Source: WFZT01 sp964571845 (GTDB taxonomy: Bacteria > Hydrothermota > Hydrothermia > B15-G9 > WFZT01). Taken from it: DNA of 64,000 nucleotides. Below the pieces are notes generated by a model, which was not told the origin of the DNA, did no database searches, and was given only the letters and a program-made list of their open reading frames with translations. Within the stretch, counting starts at the first letter, position 1. Each line of letters opens with the position of its first letter. The stretch is from positions 39,290 through 103,289 of the forward strand of contig CAZNDM010000087.1 of assembly GCA_964571845.1 (NCBI GenBank). Reading direction: 5' to 3'. Positions 28,290 through 36,635 of this stretch are shown here, piece after piece. The translations under genes were made by a program, and so were the position numbers.

Positions 28290-28777
28290 GAAGACCTGCG
28301 GATCATGCTGGCTGGGCACCTATCCCTCATCTTGCATGTCTTACATGAAACTTTGTGGAAATACACAACAAATGGTGTCATCATGGTGAAAAGAATCCAC
28401 AGAAGAAGTACCCTCCTGTCCACAACAATAGCAAAAATACCAAGTATTAATGGCAGTAGAGTCCCTATCCCCCATGTCAACCCTGCAAGCTTTATCCCGA
28501 GATCATAATCCCCGCTTTTCTCCCGAAAAAATAGTGATGAAAGTTTACCCCATCCTGTCGAGCACCACCTGCCATAGTAATAACAATGTGTACAGAGATG
28601 TTTTCTCAGTACAAAAACGAGCATCACATAGAGAAACAATAAATACACGGCTGCGACAAGTGGAAAGCCAGAAATCTTTAAAGGACTCATCACAAAATAT
28701 CCAACCAAAAAGTAAACAATAAAGAGGACATTTTGCCCCACAATCCACCACCAGGGATAACTTTCATAGATTTTCAT
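28286..28777 (-). CDS. Small membrane protein with two cysteine clusters, function unknown
   Basis: This 163-residue protein has about four predicted transmembrane helices and two conserved-looking cysteine groups: CTHCYYYGRWC between helices 2 and 3 and CKTCKMRDRCP near the C-terminus. These could bind a metal or an iron-sulfur cluster, or form disulfides, at a membrane face. I do not recognise a characterised family. The ATG at 28777 follows GGAGGA by seven bases; a start at 28822 would lie upstream of the -10 box and is unlikely. It is divergent from the amidohydrolase gene and shares its promoter region. Confidence 0.75.
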   Translation of the reverse strand: MKIYESYPWWWIVGQNVLFIVYFLVGYFVMSPLKISGFPLVAAVYLLFLYVMLVFVLRKHLCTHCYYYGRWCSTGWGKLSSLFFREKSGDYDLGIKLAGLTWGIGTLLPLILGIFAIVVDRRVLLLWILFTMMTPFVVYFHKVSCKTCKMRDRCPASMIRRSS

Positions 28778-28810
28778 TTGTAATCCTCCACATTTTTTAT
28801 TAGAATTATA
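28778..28810. promoter_or_regulatory. Overlapping divergent promoters (membrane protein / amidohydrolase)
   Basis: For the plus-strand gene, TTGTAA (28778-28783), 17 bases and TAGAAT (28801-28806) form a good promoter. For the minus-strand gene a perfect TATAAT lies at 28810 to 28805, with a weak -35 region. The two -10 boxes overlap, so the promoters should exclude each other. Confidence 0.6.
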
Positions 28811-28836
28811 CGGATTTTCCAATTCGGAGGAAAGAC

Positions 28837-30183
28837 ATGATTTTACTTAAAAATTGCAAATATATTGCCACATTTGACGACAGCGGCACCGAGCTGGTTG
28901 ATCATGACATTCTTATCGATGGAAATGTTATAAAAAGGATTGATAAAAACATTGAAGTCCAGGGAGAGACTATTGATTGCAGTCGCCACATCGTCATTCC
29001 TGGCCTCGTCAACACCCATCATCATTTCTTTCAGATATTAACGAGAAATCTCAAGGGTGCCCAGAATGCAAAGTTGTTTGACTGGCTCGTTTACCATTAT
29101 CCCATCTGGAAAAATATCGATGAAGAGGCAATCTACTATTCCACAAAACTGGCAATCGTTGAGCTGATGAAAACGGGGACGACAACCACATCGGATCATC
29201 ATTACCTCTATCCTGCAGGTGTTTCAGGTGATGTGATGTCCATTCAGATAAATGCGGCAAAGGAGCTTGGTATCAGATTTGCACCCACCCGTGGATCCAT
29301 GACAATGGGAGTAAAACAGGGCGGTTTGCCACCTGAGGAACTCGTTGAACCTGACGACAGGGTCATCAAAGACATGCAGAGGGTAATAGAAGACTTCCAC
29401 GACCCATCAGATTTCTCAATGACCCGCATTATTCTCGCTCCATGCAGTCCCTTCAATGTTACCCTCGACCTTATGAAGGAAACAGAGAAACTTGCCCGTT
29501 CCTACGGCGTATTTTTACACACCCATCTTGCAGAAACCCTTGATGAGGAAGAGTATTGCCAGGAAAAATACGGGAAAAGACCCCTTGCCCTTATGGAAGA
29601 ATTGAACTGGCTTGGTCCCGATGTCTTTTTTGCACACGGTATATGGTTTAATGACGATGAACTTACGCTCCTGAAGGACACGAAAACCGGAGTCTCCCAC
29701 TGCCCATCTTCCAATATGAGACTCGGCTCTGGGATTGCAAGGATTAGAGAAATGATCGATATGGGCATCAGAGTAGGCCTCGCTGTTGATGGATCAGCGT
29801 CCAATGACTCATCTGACATGATTGGTGAAGTGCGTAACGCACTGCTTCTCCAGCGGGTAAAGTACGGACCTGGTGGACTTACGGCAAGGGAAGCCCTCCA
29901 GATTGCCACACGGGGTGGCGCAAGTTTGCTCGGTTTTGACAAAATCGGACAGATTAAGGAAGGTTTTGCCGCTGACCTCGCTCTCTTTGACCTAAGCCGT
30001 CTCCAGCATGCAGGCAGCCTTAATGATCCCGTTGCCTCCATCATCTTTACTGGCTTCAACCATGAGGTGGATTACTTAATCATCAACGGAAAGGTACGCG
30101 TGAAAAACGGCAGGGTCACAGGTATAGACGAAGAAGAGCTCACAAACAGGGTAAATGAGATTTCAAAAAAACTGGTTGAATAA
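28837..30183 (+). CDS. Amidohydrolase, 8-oxoguanine deaminase / TrzN-AtzB-like
   Basis: This 448-residue metal-dependent deaminase of the amidohydrolase superfamily has NTHHHFF, HTHLAE with the metal and catalytic groups, FAHGIWF and the VDGSASND Asp. The segments TRGSMTMGVKQGGLPPEELVE and SHCPSSNMRLGSGIARIREM are typical of the branch containing 8-oxoguanine deaminase and hydroxyatrazine hydrolases. It would remove an amino group from a purine-like ring in the cytoplasm. GGAGG lies just before the ATG. XDH-type subunits at the window start and hydantoinase genes at its end fit a purine-salvage or degradation theme, but the substrate is inferred only. Confidence 0.85.
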   Translation: MILLKNCKYIATFDDSGTELVDHDILIDGNVIKRIDKNIEVQGETIDCSRHIVIPGLVNTHHHFFQILTRNLKGAQNAKLFDWLVYHYPIWKNIDEEAIYYSTKLAIVELMKTGTTTTSDHHYLYPAGVSGDVMSIQINAAKELGIRFAPTRGSMTMGVKQGGLPPEELVEPDDRVIKDMQRVIEDFHDPSDFSMTRIILAPCSPFNVTLDLMKETEKLARSYGVFLHTHLAETLDEEEYCQEKYGKRPLALMEELNWLGPDVFFAHGIWFNDDELTLLKDTKTGVSHCPSSNMRLGSGIARIREMIDMGIRVGLAVDGSASNDSSDMIGEVRNALLLQRVKYGPGGLTAREALQIATRGGASLLGFDKIGQIKEGFAADLALFDLSRLQHAGSLNDPVASIIFTGFNHEVDYLIINGKVRVKNGRVTGIDEEELTNRVNEISKKLVE

Positions 30184-30289
30184 TCAGACTGCCACAGAAA
30201 AAAGCAAACTACCACGAACTGTTGATTTCAACTTTAATAAGGTTTAAACCGTTAACCAAGGTGGTTTTCAAAACACCTGTTATATTTGA

Positions 30290-30319
30290 TTGACAAGTTG
30301 TAAAAGGTCAATGTAAAAT
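30290..30319 (+). promoter_or_regulatory. Promoter of secreted FN3 protein gene
   Basis: A perfect TTGACA (30290-30295), an 18-base spacer and TAAAAT (30314-30319) precede an AAAAAGGAGG ribosome site and the ATG at 30348. Confidence 0.7.
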
Positions 30320-30324
30320 GACCT
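30305..30324. promoter_or_regulatory. Inverted repeat across the -10 box, candidate operator
   Basis: AGGTCA (30305-30310) and TGACCT (30319-30324) are exact inverted half-sites separated by 8 bases and straddle the -10 box. A dimeric repressor bound there would block transcription. GGTCA half-sites also occur in front of topA. Confidence 0.5.
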
Positions 30325-30347
30325 GCAACATAAAAAGGAGGTAATCT

Positions 30348-32498
30348 ATGTGGCGTAAGTTGTTGGTAGTAACACTTGTGCTGGCAGTTGCCGGCATAAG
30401 TAAAGCAGAAGTAAAGAGTGTAAAAAGGGCAGTAATAACAAGCGCCAGAAGTGCTGACAACTGGACACCAGGGAGCCATGGAGTACTACCTGAGGGTCAG
30501 GCTAAAGGTGACACACTTTATTACTATACCTCTGTTGATAACGACGCAATTGGATTAACAAATGGTGGGACATACCAGGCAGCAATTAAGCTCACCCCAA
30601 CAGAGCTCGGTCAGTATGGAGGGTGGTCAGTAACACAGGTTCTCTTTTATCATCACGAGTCAGGTACACATTCAGGACAGGTAATTGTTTATGCCGCAGG
30701 TACAGATACAACGCCAGGCGACATTCTTGCAACAGCGCCATACACGGCAACTGGTAACGGGTGGGTCGTTGTGGACCTCCCGGTGCCTGGTGTTATGATT
30801 GATCCTGCAAGTGACCTCTGGATCGCTGTCGAGGTAACTCACGCTCAGGGCGAATACCCGATCTCAGTTGACGCTGGACCAGCAGTTGCTGGCAAGGGCG
30901 ACTGGGTCTATGCCCCGGGCGCCATTCCGTGGGCAGAACTCATTGATTATGGTTTAAACTACAACTGGAATATTGCAGCAGTCGTCGAGCAGGCAGGCGA
31001 TTCTCTCGATCCTCTACCCCCAACAGATCTTACAGCTTACTCTGACTACACAATGCCCACATCCATGGCTGTCTCCTGGACAGATCCTTCACACTACTTC
31101 GGTGGAGACACTTTAACTGACTTCTATATCGAGATCTGGGTTGCCGGTGGAAAAGACACGACATTTGCTGACTCAGTACCAGCAGGCACGCAGGCTGACA
31201 CTATCTCTGGACTGACAGACGGCACCCTCTACACAATTCTCTTAAGAGCCGTCGATGCCAACGATTCAGCCAGCCCATTTGTTAGCACAACATGGTATGC
31301 TGGCGGTTCACCATATCCCGCACCCCCGCAGAATCTCGTTGCAAATGTTGTTGATGAAAGCCATGTCGAATTAACATGGATTAACCCTGCAACCCAGGCT
31401 GATGGCACACCACTCGATGACCTTGCAGGTGTCAATATCTATGTTGACGGTTCCCTTGCATATACCCATCCCACGACAGCAGTGGGTATGCCCGAAGTTG
31501 ACACAATAGAGGTTGTACCCGGAAGTCACAATATTTATGTAACCGCCTATGACAACGAGACACCGGTCCATGAGTCCGATCCTTCCAACCAGGTCCATGT
31601 GGTCACCAATGTTCACGCAGGGGGACCTGATGGATATGGATATATTTTCAGAGATTCGGATTATCCCGGTGGCCCAACATTCAACTGGATTGACATCACA
31701 CAGGTGGGAACACCCCATTCACTTGGTGATGACGATAATGTCCTTGTTCAGCTCCCGGCTCCTTTCCCCTTCTACGGCCAGAATCTCACCCAGCTCTACA
31801 TCGTGTCTAATGGATTTTTATCCACGGACAACACTACTGAGTTCAGCAATGATTCTCTACCAACGGATGACCCAGTAAACCTGATTGCTCCTTTCTGGGA
31901 TGATTTGAATCCATCTTCTGGCGGAATGATTTATTCATACCACGATACCACAAATAATGCCTTCATAGTGGAATGGTATCAGGTACCTCATTATGGTAGT
32001 GGTGGTCCTTATACCTTTGAAGTGATCCTTTACTTCAACACAGGTGACATCCTCTGTCAGTACCTCGATCTTGATGAGGGACGCGTAAACTCTGCTACCA
32101 TAGGAATTCAGGCAAATCAGGGTGCAAATAACTATTATCTCCTCTATACATACAATGGAAATCCTCTTGAGCCCCATGACAGTCTTGCTCTCCTCTTTAC
32201 CTATCAGACGAGTGTCGGCGAGGACAACAATGTGGGTAAGTACATGCTGATGGGTACGGCAACAAATCCTGTGAGAGGATTTTCAACAATAACATTCGCC
32301 GTTCCCAGGTCTGGAAATGTGAATCTTTCACTTTACGACATCATGGGTAGAAAGGTAAAAGACATTTTCAGCGGCAGAGTGAACGCAGGTAAGCATACAG
32401 TGAGATTTGACGCAACCGGTCTTGCAGGCGGAGTTTACTTTGTGAAGATGGTGGCTGGAGATTACACAGGTGTGGCAAAGGTTCTTGTTGTGAAGTAA
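30348..32498 (+). CDS. Secreted multidomain protein with FN3 domains and type IX-like sorting tail
   Basis: This 716-residue protein has a signal peptide (MWRKLLVVTLVLAVAGISKA), an N-terminal beta domain (about 40-215), two fibronectin type III-like domains (about 223-320 and 325-425), a nidogen-like beta region (about 435-640; PFPFYGQNLTQLYIVSNGF, IAPFWDDLNP) and a C-terminal sorting domain (LSLYDIMGRKVK, GLAGGVYFVKM, ending AKVLVVK). It is probably a surface or extracellular adhesion or matrix protein; no enzyme domain is visible. A strong promoter with a palindrome over the -10 box and an AGGAGG site suggest regulated, high expression. An 18-bp perfect hairpin with a T tract ends the unit. 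Confidence 0.85.
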   Translation: MWRKLLVVTLVLAVAGISKAEVKSVKRAVITSARSADNWTPGSHGVLPEGQAKGDTLYYYTSVDNDAIGLTNGGTYQAAIKLTPTELGQYGGWSVTQVLFYHHESGTHSGQVIVYAAGTDTTPGDILATAPYTATGNGWVVVDLPVPGVMIDPASDLWIAVEVTHAQGEYPISVDAGPAVAGKGDWVYAPGAIPWAELIDYGLNYNWNIAAVVEQAGDSLDPLPPTDLTAYSDYTMPTSMAVSWTDPSHYFGGDTLTDFYIEIWVAGGKDTTFADSVPAGTQADTISGLTDGTLYTILLRAVDANDSASPFVSTTWYAGGSPYPAPPQNLVANVVDESHVELTWINPATQADGTPLDDLAGVNIYVDGSLAYTHPTTAVGMPEVDTIEVVPGSHNIYVTAYDNETPVHESDPSNQVHVVTNVHAGGPDGYGYIFRDSDYPGGPTFNWIDITQVGTPHSLGDDDNVLVQLPAPFPFYGQNLTQLYIVSNGFLSTDNTTEFSNDSLPTDDPVNLIAPFWDDLNPSSGGMIYSYHDTTNNAFIVEWYQVPHYGSGGPYTFEVILYFNTGDILCQYLDLDEGRVNSATIGIQANQGANNYYLLYTYNGNPLEPHDSLALLFTYQTSVGEDNNVGKYMLMGTATNPVRGFSTITFAVPRSGNVNLSLYDIMGRKVKDIFSGRVNAGKHTVRFDATGLAGGVYFVKMVAGDYTGVAKVLVVK

Positions 32499-32522
32499 GG
32501 GAAGTAGAAATTAAAGAAAATA

Positions 32523-32558
32523 AAGGGGGGCCGCGCCCGTACGGGCGCGGCCCCCCTT
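32523..32558 (+). terminator. 18-bp perfect palindromic terminator
   Basis: A gapless 36-base palindrome centred at GTAC (32523-32540 with 32541-32558) is followed by TATTTTTTT-like sequence. It lies 25 bases after the stop of the FN3 secreted-protein gene and is a classic intrinsic terminator of unusual stem strength. Confidence 0.9.
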
Positions 32559-33710
32559 ATTTTTTACACCCTTCCAAATCCATTTCTTACACTACTCGCA
32601 AATTTGAATTTGAAAAACGTCTTCTACTTTCATATGGTGAAATCTCACAAAGGCAGTAATAAAGCTGTCCCATAAAATTGCTCTGAATGTAAGGGCAGAT
32701 TTTTGACTTCCTCCCCACAGTAGCACAGGGAAAATCCTTACCATTTCCCTTGCACAAGAGGGGTATCCGGCGGAAGTTTCCACTGCCTATTCCGCAAACA
32801 CATGTCCATGAGGGCTTCTACAATTCTCCCTCCCATAAACGGGAGATGGCAGGTGGATATTTCCATAAAGCAGTATTGGGTGGATACCCACTCCTTACAT
32901 CAGTCTCTTTAATGGGTGAGGAGGGGGTTCGAAAAAGCAATGTGATTTTTAACCTCACCCCGCAGTGTGTTAGCATTGTGGGGTGTTTTCCCAATGACCT
33001 TCTTCCTCACAAAGTTGGAAAGAACTGAGGAGGGGGAAAAATTATCGGAAAAAGCGGTGAATGTTTTTTTTCTGCCCTCCCCTTTATCCCCTCCCGCAAA
33101 ACGGGAGGGGAGGTTGTGGGTGGACTCCCGCAAGACGGGCGGCGGCTGGAAGTGTCCTCATGCAGAGTGGTGGAGGTTTGGATGGATTCTCTGACACATA
33201 GTTAGAGGTTGTAGGTAATCCCTTTTACTCGTGGGAAGTTAATCTTTCCGAATTTGCATGAGGGTAATGCAACCTCCCACGCCGCTTTGCGGCGTGGGGA
33301 AGGATTAAGGAGAGGGCAGAATGGGCCCAGGGAAAAGCAGGAGAGCTCTCTTCGCCCTCCCCTTTGTCCCCCCGAAAGCGGGAGGAGAGTTGAAAGCATC
33401 CCTCCCGCAGGCGGGGAGGCAGCTGAAAGCGTTCCCTCTCATATAACAGTAGGGAAAGTTGAGTGTAATCTTTCCCACAAAATGGGATTTCGAAATCAGG
33501 AGGGGAAATAAGGAATTTTTTTCCAGAGTGAAAGCGAAAATGATCAAAATATTTTTCGAACAGTCTCTTTGATGTACGGTGAAGGGAAATGCCACAATGC
33601 AGGGCGTTTCAGATGGGAAATTTTATAGACCCCCTTACTTCCAGCTGACTTAATATCACTTCCACAGTTCGTGCCACATCCATTATAAAATTCCCAAAAA
33701 GGAGGTTGCC
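32559..33710 (+). repeat. 1.15-kb gene-free stretch packed with palindromic repeats
   Basis: No credible gene is seen; the frames here arise from repeats. The stretch contains GC hairpins at 33088-33110 (9-bp stem), 33275-33299 (10-bp stem plus a G-T pair), 33367-33389 and 33401-33419. Beside them is the shared tail GGATTAAGGAGAGGGCAGAA (33301-33321) or its reverse complement. The units at 33273-33321 and 33349-33389 face each other as an inverted pair. Sequence 32939-33036 is a second copy of 51231-51323. Edge sequences GTTCGAAAAA (32928-32937) and its inverted copy (33546-33562) bracket about 640 bases. Confidence 0.65.
33671..33699 (+). promoter_or_regulatory. Probable promoter of the cupin gene
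   Basis: GTGCCA (33671-33676, 4 of 6 consensus), 17 bases and TATAAA (33694-33699) lie just upstream. The leader would be very short, with AGGAGGT five bases before the ATG at 33711, so the -10 box may be misassigned. Confidence 0.35.
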
Positions 33711-34085
33711 ATGCTCGTGAAAGATCTTAAATCCTGCCCCCAATTTGTTGCCGGTGATAGATCTTTGATCAGAGAAGTTCTTCACCCCAAGAACGACGGA
33801 ATTGAATCCGGATTCAGTCTCGCACATGCAACAGTGAAAAAAGGAGGAAAGACTGTTCCCCACAGACTTAAAAAGAGCGTTGAAGTGTACTACATTCTGC
33901 AGGGAGAGGGACTCATGCACATAAACAACGAGGTCAAAATTGTGAGAGAAAATCAAGCCGTTTTCATACCACCCAATAGTCTTCAGTGGATTGAAAATAC
34001 TGGCAATAAGGATCTTGTGTTCCTCTGTGTTGTAAGTCCCCCATGGTCTGAAGAGGACGAGGAAGTATTAGAAGGTGAGATCTAA
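33711..34085 (+). CDS. Small cupin-domain protein
   Basis: This 124-residue single-domain cupin has the two conserved motifs: one around VPHRLKKSVEVYYILQGEG, with His and Glu metal ligands, and one around VFIPPNSLQWIENTG, where the usual His is replaced. It may bind a metal and a sugar or small acid; many such proteins are isomerases, dioxygenases or sensors, and no function can be assigned. AAAAAGGAGG precedes the start. It is isolated after the repeat-rich stretch, and its end overlaps the convergent PTPS gene by 4 bases. Confidence 0.8.
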   Translation: MLVKDLKSCPQFVAGDRSLIREVLHPKNDGIESGFSLAHATVKKGGKTVPHRLKKSVEVYYILQGEGLMHINNEVKIVRENQAVFIPPNSLQWIENTGNKDLVFLCVVSPPWSEEDEEVLEGEI

Positions 34086-34795
34086 AGTTCGTATGTAACC
34101 CGATTGTTCTCTGTCTCCATTACTTCAATTTTCTTTACCTGAAACTCCTCGCCCAGGATTTTTGCGATATGGAGTGCAAGATACTCACTTGTGGAAAAGG
34201 GCAAAACCGCATCGAGGTCTTTGAAATTTAGCTCGTTGAGCAATTCTCTTATCTTTTGAAAGTCTGCCCTCCCTTTTAACCAGATTGTTATGGAGTAATC
34301 ATGGCCATGCTTTTCCTTTCCACAGATGCCATATACATCGCTACTCTTTACTCTCTCTTCTGGCAACCTGTGAGACGCAGAAATCCTGTGAGTAAAACCA
34401 CTTAACACATCATCTCTGGTACAGACTGCAAACTCGTCCTCTCCGGTTTTAACGAGAACAGATGATATTCCCGGTAGTTTTTTAGATGCCTCGCTGAATA
34501 TGTACATTGCTATATTTTCGAGTGTGGGAAGTTTTTCCTTGAATTCATCAAGATCGTTCAGACATTTGTGATCAAGCCGGTCAACTACAGGTGCGACTAT
34601 TTCTTTCAGTTTCTCAAGATTGATAACCATTCCCGTCTCAGGATTTACCTCACCCTCGACTGTCACAAAGACTTCAAAGTTGTGCCCGTGGGGATTTACC
34701 GATTTTCCAAATACTTCTTTGTTTTTATCTTCAGTCCAGTTCCTGTTTACAAGGTAATGACACGCAGAGAACCTGAACCTTCTCGTTACCTTCAT
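34082..34795 (-). CDS. Tandem 6-pyruvoyl-tetrahydropterin synthase/QueD-like protein
   Basis: Normal QueD/PTPS subunits are ~120-140 residues; this protein is 237 and holds two copies. Domain 1 (1-127) has the zinc histidines His13 (SACH), His36 and His38 (HGH), but Ser32 where PTPS has its catalytic Cys (FGKS for FGKC). Domain 2 (134-237) has His142 (SASH), His163 and His165 (HGH) and keeps a Cys at 158. The fold makes tunnel-shaped oligomers that act on dihydroneopterin triphosphate, towards queuosine, folate or biopterin. One half may be catalytic and the other structural. It ends a lipoprotein/SpoIID operon, joined by a 4-base overlap. Confidence 0.85.
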   Translation of the reverse strand: MKVTRRFRFSACHYLVNRNWTEDKNKEVFGKSVNPHGHNFEVFVTVEGEVNPETGMVINLEKLKEIVAPVVDRLDHKCLNDLDEFKEKLPTLENIAMYIFSEASKKLPGISSVLVKTGEDEFAVCTRDDVLSGFTHRISASHRLPEERVKSSDVYGICGKEKHGHDYSITIWLKGRADFQKIRELLNELNFKDLDAVLPFSTSEYLALHIAKILGEEFQVKKIEVMETENNRVTYEL

Positions 34796-35145
34796 TTTAC
34801 GAAAAACCTCACCGGCGGGCTGATCCCCCAGTTATCCCATTCGTCTCTGGCTCGAATAACGAGGGTGTGAGGAATTGTATCAGATAACTCCCCGGTTGAA
34901 AAAAATAAACTATCTGTATCATGTGTGGTAAGAATGGACTGCCCATCGAGAATCAGCTGAATTTCTTTTATTCTGGAAGAGTCCTTGATAGAAGTTTTCA
35001 CCTTTATTGTGTCACCCGAGAGTGTATCTCCATTTTCCGGATAGATTATCTTAACGATCGGTGGAGAAATATCCGGCTTGCCTGGTGGAGGAGCCTTGTG
35101 TCCGCACGCAGTAATAAGAATTGCAATTATGGCAAACTTCTTCAA
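34792..35145 (-). CDS. Small lipoprotein with Ig-like domain
   Basis: This 117-residue protein starts MKKFAIIAILITACGHK, with a lipobox (LITAC) and predicted lipid anchor at Cys14. The rest looks like one bacterial Ig-like domain (PPIVKIIYPENGDTLSGDTIKV) of the kind that accompanies surface proteins. It should sit in a membrane facing the periplasm. The 4-base overlaps on both sides place it within the SpoIID/TPR/PTPS operon. No enzymatic feature is visible. Confidence 0.82.
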   Translation of the reverse strand: MKKFAIIAILITACGHKAPPPGKPDISPPIVKIIYPENGDTLSGDTIKVKTSIKDSSRIKEIQLILDGQSILTTHDTDSLFFSTGELSDTIPHTLVIRARDEWDNWGISPPVRFFVK

Positions 35146-36635
35146 TATAATTTCACTCCTTTAACACCCGGAAAGTAATGGATGAGTATGTCTTTCATTT
35201 TAAATCCTTTTTCAGCCAGAATTCCAGCTCCAACCTGGCACATTCCGACACCGTGACCGGAGCCTCCTCCAAAGATAATGACCTTCTCTATATCCCCCTT
35301 TTCGTTTCTCTCGTAATCAACATAAAAGAGAGAGCTTTTGAGACCACCAAACAGTCTCCTTATCCTGTACTCACCATTTATCACAATGTTCTTTTTTGAC
35401 CCCGAGATCAAAAGTTCTGTGATCCTCCCTGACACTCCTCTTGTTAACGGTACTATTCCTTTTAGCTTTCCGATCTTTTCTCCTGTAAATTTTTTTACAA
35501 GTCTCTCAACATCCCTTCTCCCAAAAGCTACCTTCCACCTGAAATTTTTCCTGACATACCTCAGTATCACTGGATTTTCAACATTTTTACAGATTAGAGA
35601 ATCGGGCGGGTATTTAATAAAAAGTCTGATTTCTACCGGATCCCGAAGATCAAGGTCAAAATTACCTTCTTTGACGCCCTTAAGGTAGGGAATCTCCGGG
35701 GTATTCCAGATGCAGGAAATGCTTTCTGTGTGTCCACCGCATGTTGAATGATAGAAGACTTTAGCAATTTTGTTCTGATAGAAAAGAACAATACCGCGTG
35801 TGGCATCAACAGCACTGTCTGAGATCGGAATCCTCTTGGAGGAAAACGCCTGTGATATGACAGAGGCAACAAAGTCATAAGGCTGGTATCTGAAGGACTT
35901 GCCAAGATGAGCAAGGGTAAAGGTTCTTGCCACCACAGCCTGGGCTTTTAAAGCTTCGAATGGGAATGCCGGTGGCATCTCCGCAGGTAAAACATGCCTT
36001 ATGTAATCTTCAAGATCCTGTACGAGAACAACCACACCTTCTGCACCTGTGTTGACTGTAAAAACTACCTTTCCCGTTATACTGTCACCCCTGCGAATGT
36101 AAAAGTAGCCCCATTCAGGCTGGAGAGTGAGGGAGTCATCCGACTCGACAATCCTGTTCCCCTTTGAATCCAGAAGTTCAAATTTCCCTCTCTGTGGCAC
36201 ATAGGGCTCCCTGTAGATATTTCCTTGAATACTTTCCTTTCTGTAAGGACCCTCAAGAATGTAGAAATCTCTATTGTCAACTGTAAATCCGTTGAAGTGG
36301 ATGATAGCCCCAACATCAACATAAAAAAGTCCTGCTGGAACATTTTTGATCGGTTCATCTGACCTGTCCACGATTTTGTAATAAAGGAACCTGGCTTTCT
36401 GAGGGTTTTTGAGACGGATTGTGTATCCTCCCGATGAAAGCCTGATCGTATCATTTACAGTGAAGCTCCCTTTAATTCCAAATGTCAGGGAGTTTTTGAA
36501 AGTTAAGACTTTAACCCTGATTTTAACAGGGTGTCTTAGAACCTTTACCCGTCTTACAGGTGGAATAGGGGGAGGGGGTTTTGTGATCCTGTGGCAGGAG
36601 GAGAGCAACAGGAAAAATATTACAAATTTTCTCAT
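35142..36635 (-). CDS. SpoIID/LytB-domain lipoprotein
   Basis: This 497-residue protein has a short signal and lipobox (MRKFVIFFLLLSSC) and a SpoIID/LytB domain over roughly residues 200-490. Family motifs are LEDYIRHVLPAEMPPAFPFEALKAQAVVARTFTL, given here only for position near 210-245, then HSTCGGHTES and GHGVGMCQVGA with the catalytic-type acidic and His residues. SpoIID enzymes are lytic transglycosylases acting on peptidoglycan from which stem peptides were removed; outside sporulating species the role is wall turnover. It overlaps its neighbours by 4 bases on each side. Confidence 0.88.
   Translation of the reverse strand: MRKFVIFFLLLSSCHRITKPPPPIPPVRRVKVLRHPVKIRVKVLTFKNSLTFGIKGSFTVNDTIRLSSGGYTIRLKNPQKARFLYYKIVDRSDEPIKNVPAGLFYVDVGAIIHFNGFTVDNRDFYILEGPYRKESIQGNIYREPYVPQRGKFELLDSKGNRIVESDDSLTLQPEWGYFYIRRGDSITGKVVFTVNTGAEGVVVLVQDLEDYIRHVLPAEMPPAFPFEALKAQAVVARTFTLAHLGKSFRYQPYDFVASVISQAFSSKRIPISDSAVDATRGIVLFYQNKIAKVFYHSTCGGHTESISCIWNTPEIPYLKGVKEGNFDLDLRDPVEIRLFIKYPPDSLICKNVENPVILRYVRKNFRWKVAFGRRDVERLVKKFTGEKIGKLKGIVPLTRGVSGRITELLISGSKKNIVINGEYRIRRLFGGLKSSLFYVDYERNEKGDIEKVIIFGGGSGHGVGMCQVGAGILAEKGFKMKDILIHYFPGVKGVKLY

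Noticed and set aside
32750..33194. Plus-strand frames of 75-92 codons
   Set aside because: Overlapping frames in a repeat region without ribosome sites or protein-like composition.
33070..33420. Possible CRISPR array because of repeated palindromes
   Set aside because: Repeat units differ in sequence and spacing, occur in both orientations, and no cas genes are present.
33254..33595. Frames on both strands in the repeat stretch
   Set aside because: Their residues come from GC hairpin repeats (Arg/Pro/Gly-rich on both strands), with no start signals; not coding.
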